Source of the DNA: Alphaproteobacteria bacterium
GTDB lineage: Bacteria; Pseudomonadota; Alphaproteobacteria; Micavibrionales; UBA2020
Direction: 5' to 3'
DNA: 7,091 bases
NCBI GenBank assembly: GCA_023136145.1
Contig: JAGLRU010000391.1
Span: forward strand, 1-7,091
Shown: one piece after another, positions 1-4,821 of the stretch
How the letters are laid out: each line of letters begins with the position of its first letter
Numbering within the stretch: position 1 is the first letter of the stretch
Made by a program: the position numbers and the translations under genes
Notes under the pieces: model-generated
Database searches by the model: none
What the model saw: the letters and a program-made list of their open reading frames with translations, nothing else
Told to the model about the DNA's origin: nothing

Positions 1-356
1 GTTCCCGGACGTTGCAGGTATCTGACGATTTTCCATTGGCAAAGCAAAAGCTTCCACAAGTCGCGGAGCTTGTAGCTAACCAGAAATCCGTAAGAACCGT
101 CTTTCGCCTTTGCGGACTGGATAGCACCGCCGCTGACGATTTTCACTAGCACAGACCAGTTAAAGTAAGGAACATTGCGGTGCCAGCAGATCATTTTTTC
201 TTCTGTACGGGAAAACTTCAGCAACCCAAGTGCTACGTTCCAAGGAGAATTTTCGTCCGTTGCTGAAAAAATATCTTCCAGTTGTTTTTTTTCTGTATTG
301 CTAAACTGAGCAAAGAGAAGGTTTTCATCGGGAAATTTAAACCAGAGTGTCGGCAT
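1..356 (-). CDS. Unrecognised protein, C-terminus cut by window edge
   Basis: A frame with no stop runs from ATG at 356-354 leftwards through base 1, giving 118 codons before the window ends. The protein begins MPTLWFKFPDENLLFAQF and is rich in Trp, Phe, Leu and Lys, with a Trp/Leu-rich stretch near residues 99-113 (LWKLLLCQWKIVRYL). There is no signal peptide and no motif I recognise, so no function is proposed. The start is well supported. Its ATG overlaps the TAA stop of the upstream propeller gene by one base (TAATG), and a strong Shine-Dalgarno sequence (AGGGAGGGA, bases 362-370) sits inside the end of that gene at good spacing. The overlap suggests translational coupling, so the product probably works with the propeller protein, perhaps as a cytoplasmic partner. 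Reality of the gene is likely; its identity is unknown. Confidence 0.75.
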   Translation of the reverse strand, partial: MPTLWFKFPDENLLFAQFSNTEKKQLEDIFSATDENSPWNVALGLLKFSRTEEKMICWHRNVPYFNWSVLVKIVSGGAIQSAKAKDGSYGFLVSYKLRDLWKLLLCQWKIVRYLQRPG

Positions 357-1768
357 TAGTGTCCCTCCCTTAGGGCATGAACGCCACCATAGGCGGTTAC
401 ACTGTAGGCAGTCATAACAAAAACTGTGTCGTTTTGTGAAACAGGCGATGAGGTTGAATTTTCTCGCACAATACGCCGTGCTACTTCCACGCCGGTGGCT
501 GCGCGACGGATGCTGAAGATGCCGTCATAAGTTGTTACGGCGATCAGAGGTTCACCTTTTCCTTCGAGCAGAGTCGCTGCTGCTTGAAGTTCATCTCCGA
601 CTCTGGTGCGCCAGACAGTCGCTCCGTCCTTTACATTAAGAGCTATAAGTTCGCCCGTCTTGAGAGAATAAATAATGATGTTTATGTCAGGCAGATAAAT
701 ATCCGGTTGGAGCGGCATACCCTGTAGTTCTTTTTGCCAGAGTATTTTTCCGTCTGCCATCGATAATGCTTGTGCCCATCCTTGGTCAGTTGATCTTATA
801 ACGCCGATTTGACCCATTCCCGTTGTTGTGAAAATTGTTTTACCGGTTTTGTCGAAAAAGGGGTTTCCCCATGGCATACACGGCAAACTTCTTTTCCAAA
901 TAGTGTCGCCTTTCTTTGCGTCAAGCGCATATAAAACGCTTTTTCCACTTTTCTTGTTTGGTTGTGCCAGTGCGTATATTGTGTTGTTGGAAATGGCAAC
1001 CGTTGAAGCCATATGACCGATAGTTTTGTGCCAGAGTACCATGCCGTCCCGTGAATTTAGTGCCCACAGTCCGCTGGGGCCAGTTCCAACCCAGAGGCGG
1101 CTATTCTTTTTGTCAAGCGCCGGCGGACTCTCGATACGACCCAGAAACTCGCGCTGCCAAAACGGTTTTCCGTTGGTAGGATTGATAGCTGTCAGACGTG
1201 CTGAGGTTGTTTCATGTAGACCTTCGCCAGCATAGAGGATGCTGTCCGCTTCTAAACATAAAGCGAACACAGGTTCTTTTTGTGGCAATGACCAGACTTC
1301 AGCACCGTTTTGAAGTGAAAGAGCGTCGATTGATCCTTTATAGCTTCCGAATATCAGGAGATCTCCAGCAATAACCGGAGTGGAGAGAGCTTGCTTATTT
1401 AATCGTTGTGACCAGATTTCTCCGAACTTAGTCATTTTGGGATTCGGTTCCGGGAGAGGGGAGGGTTGGATGATTTGCGCCACCGGCAATTCTTCCGTTA
1501 GCGTTGCTTGCGTTCCTTGATCCCTAACGACTTTGTCTGGCATTCTTATAATCGGGATTATGACTGCTGTCGTAAAGAAAATTACCGCCACGGATAGAAT
1601 TTTCAGGCGGTGTTTCCGCCAGAAAGCTCCGCCGGAGAATACAGCAACGCTTGCCACCGCGCCGAGAGCTGTCAGAAGCCACGGAACGATTGCCGCTATT
1701 GGTAGCAATGCCGGAAAAAAGTATACTTTCCTTGAAAGTCGTGGAAATTTTGGGATTTTTCCTGTCAT
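356..1768 (-). CDS. Membrane-anchored PQQ/BamB-type beta-propeller protein
   Basis: The 470-residue protein has a hydrophobic N-terminal part and a C-terminal repeat domain. Residues 15-50 form one long, or two short, membrane segments. A basic stretch RKHRLK (51-56) follows, then a clear membrane helix at about 57-74. A Pro/Glu-rich linker (about 93-110) leads into the repeats. From about 115 on there are recurring beta-propeller blades of the form A-L-x(4)-G-x(3)-W, ending at W159, W204, W246, W291, W344 and W386. A degenerate seventh (GIFSIRRAATGVEVA, 416-430) lacks the Trp. This is the pattern of PQQ-like/BamB propellers. Such domains often act as protein-binding scaffolds, and I see no reason to assume quinone cofactor or dehydrogenase activity. 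There is no lipobox cysteine, unlike true BamB, so the name bamB is not warranted. The gene starts 9 bp after the kinase stop with only a weak ribosome site (GGGAGCC about 15 bp upstream), so translation may depend on upstream ribosomes. Confidence 0.8.
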   Translation of the reverse strand: MTGKIPKFPRLSRKVYFFPALLPIAAIVPWLLTALGAVASVAVFSGGAFWRKHRLKILSVAVIFFTTAVIIPIIRMPDKVVRDQGTQATLTEELPVAQIIQPSPLPEPNPKMTKFGEIWSQRLNKQALSTPVIAGDLLIFGSYKGSIDALSLQNGAEVWSLPQKEPVFALCLEADSILYAGEGLHETTSARLTAINPTNGKPFWQREFLGRIESPPALDKKNSRLWVGTGPSGLWALNSRDGMVLWHKTIGHMASTVAISNNTIYALAQPNKKSGKSVLYALDAKKGDTIWKRSLPCMPWGNPFFDKTGKTIFTTTGMGQIGVIRSTDQGWAQALSMADGKILWQKELQGMPLQPDIYLPDINIIIYSLKTGELIALNVKDGATVWRTRVGDELQAAATLLEGKGEPLIAVTTYDGIFSIRRAATGVEVARRIVRENSTSSPVSQNDTVFVMTAYSVTAYGGVHALREGH

Positions 1769-1777
1769 GCTAAAAGT

Positions 1778-3403
1778 CTACCGTGGCTCCCATATAATAG
1801 GGAGGCTTAGGGTAAAAACGGAACCTTTGCCGAATTTCGAGGCGACATTGATGCTGCCGTCCAGTTTTTCGACGGCGGCTTTGACGGCGTTGAGGCCGAT
1901 GCCACGACCGGATTCTTCTGACACGCTGTCTCTGGTTGATATTTTCGGGTCGAAAATGTGTTGGAGAAGAGCTTCCTCGTTTTCTCCCGTTGCATTGATC
2001 TTTTTGCGTAGTTTTTCGATGTCTATGCCTTTCCCATCATCCTCAATGGTGAGAATCATGGTGTTCTTGAAAGAGCCATAGCTTACGTCCATCTTAACAT
2101 TTAACTCAGGCGACTTGCCTGCCTTCAAGCGTGTTTCCTCCGGCTCGGACGCATGATCCACGATGTTGCGTGCTATATGTACGAGAGATTCAAAAAATTC
2201 CTTGTATACGGTAGGGAAGACTCTGATCTCACCGCTCGCGGGCATTGTAATATTGATCTTTTTTTCGGTCATTACCGCAAAATAACTGAGTTGCGTTTCA
2301 AACGGGATAAGCAGATCTCGAACGGGTTGTGACACGATTTTCTGAAAGTAGCTGAAGGCGATCCCCTGTGCCCCTTGCTCGCGCAATTCTTTGCCGAACT
2401 CCGTCGCATAGCTGACGGGCAGGATGACGACATCCTCTTGAATCTCAAAATTGTTGCCCCAGATTTCGCGCCCGTATCCTTTGGCTTCGTCGAAAAGGGC
2501 GGCTATGGCATCGCGGCAGACGGAACGCATCTCTTCCACGCAGACAGTTTCCTGCGCTTTCATGACGTTTTCTAATTCGTGCAGGATGCTAGTGATCGCG
2601 TCCAGATGGAAGAATTTCGACATTCCCTTGATGGTATGGAGGTTACGAGCAAAATCTTCTTTCTGACTTTTTACGGTTGGTGCCAGTAGAACATTTTCTA
2701 TCTGACGCAGATAGCCAACGAATGCCATCTTGTCTTTAGCGATCCGTAGCATCCTAACGATGCGTGCTTCCTTGAGGCGTATTTCCTCCTTCGCGGCCTC
2801 CTCTTTTGAAATATCATTTGCGACAAGCAGGATTCCTGTGAGTTTCCCTGATGGATCGTGCATTGGGCGGTAATTGATTTCGATGATGTTTCCACCGGAA
2901 TGCACATACCGATGTGGAGCCAGCTGCATAAGCTCATCGAAAGGAATGGCTGTGGATTGATCCTGAAAAACGATGTCGATGAGCGACTGCATTTGTTTTC
3001 GATCGTTATCATCGAGACCAAGAACCTCTCCGATATGCCGTTCGCTTGGCTGGCTTTCGAGAATTGCGAGGCAGGATTTTGAATAAATGTCCGAACATAT
3101 TCCTTGACTGTCGAAAAAGACGATTCCTTGCCCAAGACCGTCAAGTACGGCGTGCGTGGAGGAATTGAGCTTCTCCATTTGCAAGCGCATCTCTACAAAT
3201 TCTTCCAGTTGGCTTTCGTATTCGGCGTAGGTTATGCTGACATCTTTCAGGATAGCGTACATGCTGCTCAGCAAGTTCATTCCTTGCAGAGACACTTCTC
3301 CCGAAGGCGCAGTACCTTCCATGATTCCGGCAACGAGGGCATCAGTGTTATCGTTGCCAAGATGTTGTTGGAGCTGTTGAACTAATTTATCTGATATCGT
3401 CAC
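1778..3403 (-). CDS. CheA-like hybrid-order histidine kinase: PAS-HPt-HATPase, no CheW domain
   Basis: The 541-residue protein has no membrane segment. Residues 1-60 are an unassigned helical region, followed by a likely coiled coil (about 60-82). A PAS-like sensor domain spans about 83-200 (LDGLGQGIVFFDSQG onward, ending ILLVANDISKEEA) and is followed by a second helical linker. An HPt domain lies around 223-310, with the CheA-type motif NLHTIKG placing the phospho-acceptor at H256. The ATPase domain spans about 400-537: N-box ARNIVDHASEPEETR (N413, D416, H417), G1 box EDDGKGID (454-461), F-box FDP (484-486), and G2 box SGRGIGLNAVK (498-508) with GKGSVF (525-530). The N-box wording is CheA-like rather than that of a classical HisKA kinase. 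The chain ends just after the ATPase, so the CheW-like coupling domain is absent. The start is GTG at 3403-3401 with AGGA five bases upstream. It lies 22 bp after a response-regulator gene, the probable phospho-acceptor. Confidence 0.88.
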   Translation of the reverse strand: MTISDKLVQQLQQHLGNDNTDALVAGIMEGTAPSGEVSLQGMNLLSSMYAILKDVSITYAEYESQLEEFVEMRLQMEKLNSSTHAVLDGLGQGIVFFDSQGICSDIYSKSCLAILESQPSERHIGEVLGLDDNDRKQMQSLIDIVFQDQSTAIPFDELMQLAPHRYVHSGGNIIEINYRPMHDPSGKLTGILLVANDISKEEAAKEEIRLKEARIVRMLRIAKDKMAFVGYLRQIENVLLAPTVKSQKEDFARNLHTIKGMSKFFHLDAITSILHELENVMKAQETVCVEEMRSVCRDAIAALFDEAKGYGREIWGNNFEIQEDVVILPVSYATEFGKELREQGAQGIAFSYFQKIVSQPVRDLLIPFETQLSYFAVMTEKKINITMPASGEIRVFPTVYKEFFESLVHIARNIVDHASEPEETRLKAGKSPELNVKMDVSYGSFKNTMILTIEDDGKGIDIEKLRKKINATGENEEALLQHIFDPKISTRDSVSEESGRGIGLNAVKAAVEKLDGSINVASKFGKGSVFTLSLPIIWEPR

Positions 3404-3425
3404 ATGTTTCCTGTCGGTTTTGGCT

Positions 3426-3854
3426 TTAAATTTTCTGTGTGGAAAGACTATCAGTGCGTTGGTTTATCCATGAAAAAACCCTCTCTATTTGTTTTTTTAG
3501 CGTATCTTCTACGGCGGGCTTTACGATATATGCGGTCGCACCGGCCTTTAGTGCTTCAACGATATAATGATTCCCGGATTCTGCTGAAATAATGACGAAG
3601 GCTGTATTGTCGTACTTCCTTTCTCCCCGATACTGTTGTAGTAAATTGTAGCCGCTTCTGCCGGGCATATTCCAGTCAATGAAGATGATATTGTAATGGG
3701 TTGTTTCCATTTTCTCGGTGGCTTTTTCCGCATCTGACGCATGATCGACGTGGGTGAATCCTATATTTTTCAGGAGCGTTTCCAGATCGTATATGTTGGA
3801 TATTTGGTCGTCCACGATCAGCGTTTTCATATCTGTTATGTTTAGCTTTGCCAC
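3426..3854 (-). CDS. Single-domain CheY-like response regulator (copy 2)
   Basis: The 142-residue protein is one receiver domain with no output domain. It carries the acidic pocket D15/D16 (IVDDQ), phospho-acceptor D60 in IDWNMPG, the Ser/Thr switch residue S90 (IISAES), the aromatic switch Y109 and invariant K112 (IVKPA). The wording DWNMPG and ATAYIVKP is close to chemotaxis CheY. The start is GTG at 3854-3852. It is preferred because the resulting N-terminus MAKLN matches the neighbouring paralogue exactly and GGAG lies 11 bp upstream. An internal ATG at residue 9 is the alternative. It is about 77% identical over 133 aligned residues to the preceding gene and differs in a short C-terminal tail (TDSLSTQKI). 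It sits 48 bp after its paralogue and 22 bp before the CheA-like kinase, which is its probable phosphate donor. It most likely signals by binding a protein partner, which is not identified here. Confidence 0.9.
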   Translation of the reverse strand: MAKLNITDMKTLIVDDQISNIYDLETLLKNIGFTHVDHASDAEKATEKMETTHYNIIFIDWNMPGRSGYNLLQQYRGERKYDNTAFVIISAESGNHYIVEALKAGATAYIVKPAVEDTLKKQIERVFSWINQRTDSLSTQKI

Positions 3855-3902
3855 TTTAATTTTATCTCCCTTATTACTAAAATATATTGTCTGGTAATTG
3901 TT

Positions 3903-4340
3903 TTATGACATCCTAGCATTTTGTTGGGAAGTATCGGCGTTGCGCTGGTCTATCCATGAAAAAACTCTCTCCATCTGTTTCTTTAGCGTATCTTCGACGG
4001 CAGGCTTTATAATATATGCGGTCGCACCAGCCTTTAGTGCTTCTATAATATATCGGTTTCCGGATTCAGACGAGACAATGATAAAGGCTGTATTGTCGTA
4101 TCTCCTTTCCTTCCGGCATTGTTGTAGCAGGTTATAGCCACTTCTGCCGGGCATGTTCCAATCAAGGAAGACGATATTATAAAGACTCGTTTCCATTTTA
4201 TGGATGGCTTTCTCTGCATCTGGAGCTTGGTCAATGTGGATAAATCCAATATTTTTCAATATCTTTTCAAGATCGCATCGATTGGCTATCTGATCGTCTA
4301 CGATTAGTATTTCCATATTTGCGCTGTTCAGTTTTGCCAT
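3903..4340 (-). CDS. Single-domain CheY-like response regulator (copy 1)
   Basis: The 145-residue protein is a stand-alone receiver. It has the same key residues as the following gene: D15/D16 (IVDDQ), phospho-acceptor D60 (LDWNMPG), S90 (IVSSES), Y109 and K112 (IIKPA). It starts with ATG at 4340-4338, preceded by GGAG eight bases upstream. It appears to be the first gene of the minus-strand operon, since nothing coding lies between it and the divergent surface-protein gene. Its tail (about 134-145, rich in Asn, Gln and Ser) is unlike that of its paralogue. Residues 61-70 and 100-110 are identical in the two proteins, while the predicted first helix (about 17-30) differs at five positions, which suggests duplication followed by change on the kinase-contacting side. 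The probable role is phospho-relay from, or phosphate sink for, the downstream kinase. The output partner is unknown. Confidence 0.9.
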   Translation of the reverse strand: MAKLNSANMEILIVDDQIANRCDLEKILKNIGFIHIDQAPDAEKAIHKMETSLYNIVFLDWNMPGRSGYNLLQQCRKERRYDNTAFIIVSSESGNRYIIEALKAGATAYIIKPAVEDTLKKQMERVFSWIDQRNADTSQQNARMS

Positions 4341-4582
4341 TTTCCATTCTCCACTGCCAATTAAACTGACATCAAAAATTCAAAATAAGGCTATCATAAT
4401 CTTGTTAATTTCACATCCAGAATAATAATTGGCCACCTTTTAAAAGACTTCATATTGTTATTTTTGCGAAAGCCGGAATCTCGTAAGTTTTTTAAAGACG
4501 GCTTTTATCCATAAACGTAAAAGTTGTATATTGGACGCTTGTGGATTTCCCGAAATTCTTCAATAGGCCTGCAAGGCTACGT

Positions 4583-4612
4583 TTGTATTCAAACTTCTGG
4601 TTGCTTTAGTAT
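4583..4612 (+). promoter_or_regulatory. Possible sigma-70-type promoter for the surface-protein gene
   Basis: TTGTAT (4583-4588) and TAGTAT (4607-4612) are separated by 18 bp and match the -35/-10 consensus at 3 and 4 of 6 positions. Initiation a few bases further on would give a leader of about 120 bases containing the hairpin at 4620-4635. The match is weak and AT-rich sequence yields such pairs by chance, so this is only a candidate. Confidence 0.22.
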
Positions 4613-4635
4613 TAATGCTGTTGCAAAAAAGCAAC
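4600..4635 (+). other. Two mutually exclusive hairpins in the leader
   Basis: GTTGCTTT (4600-4607) is the exact reverse complement of AAAGCAAC (4628-4635), giving an 8-bp stem with a 20-base loop. GTTGC (4620-4624) also pairs with GCAAC (4631-4635) around a six-A loop, extendable by a T-G wobble and a C-G pair. Both stems need the same right arm, so only one can form at a time. Pairing is seen directly; any regulatory role is inference, and neither stem is followed by a T-run like a terminator. Confidence 0.4.
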
Positions 4636-4726
4636 GGAATGGAAAAATAGAAAGAGATCGTAAAGTTTTTCAAATTTTTAACTTTTCCCGTGTAATTATT
4701 CTCATTGGAGATTTTAACAACAACTA

Positions 4727-4731
4727 GGGAG
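4727..4731 (+). promoter_or_regulatory. Ribosome binding site of the surface-protein gene
   Basis: GGGAG ends nine bases before ATG 4741. It fixes this ATG as the start, which is also the only one that places a complete Sec signal peptide at the N-terminus. Confidence 0.75.
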
Positions 4732-4740
4732 ACTATCCAG

Positions 4741-4821
4741 ATGTCTATAAATTTAAGAAAAATTCTTCTAGCAGGAACGGCACTTGTTGCAGTATCCGCT
4801 TTTTCTGCTCAGGCGCAGGCT
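4741..4821 (+). other. Signal peptide coding segment
   Basis: Codons 1-27 encode a Sec-type signal: two basic residues (R6, K7), a hydrophobic core of about 14 residues, then a small-residue end with overlapping A-x-A sites (A23-Q-A25 and A25-Q-A27). Cleavage after A27 would leave a mature N-terminus AVVAQTLTG. No lipobox cysteine is present, so it is not a lipoprotein. The unusually long signal peptides seen in many large autotransporters are absent. Confidence 0.85.

Larger units (their letters stand above)
4341..4740. other. Divergent intergenic region, 400 bp, AT-rich
   Basis: This stretch lies between the start of the response-regulator operon (leftwards) and the start of the surface-protein gene (rightwards), so it must hold the promoters of both unless a distant one is used. 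It is visibly more AT-rich than the flanking genes. It includes a perfect 10-bp palindrome CTTTTAAAAG (4437-4446), a short inverted repeat CTTTTA/TAAAAG (4502-4507 and 4518-4523) and the competing hairpins at 4600-4635. A 67-codon frame at 4524-4727 lacks a ribosome site and protein-like composition, so I do not call it a gene. I found no convincing consensus promoter for the leftward operon. The unusual length for a bacterial divergent gap leaves room for regulator sites or a small RNA, neither of which I can demonstrate. Confidence 0.7.

Noticed and set aside
1533..2081. Plus-strand frame of 182 codons across the propeller/kinase junction
   Set aside because: It lies opposite two well-supported genes, including the conserved ATPase motifs, and its translation is Arg/Ser-rich with no recognisable domain.
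2698..3144. Minus-strand frame of 148 codons inside the kinase gene
   Set aside because: It is in another frame of a region that encodes the PAS domain, and its composition is not protein-like.
3855..3902. Possible terminator or separate promoter between the two receiver genes
   Set aside because: No GC-rich stem followed by T-run is visible in either direction; the 48-bp gap fits an operon.
4524..4727. Possible small gene of 67 codons ahead of the surface-protein gene
   Set aside because: There is no ribosome site at the ATG, the translation has no motif, and it would overlap the leader hairpins and candidate promoter. Translation cannot be fully excluded.
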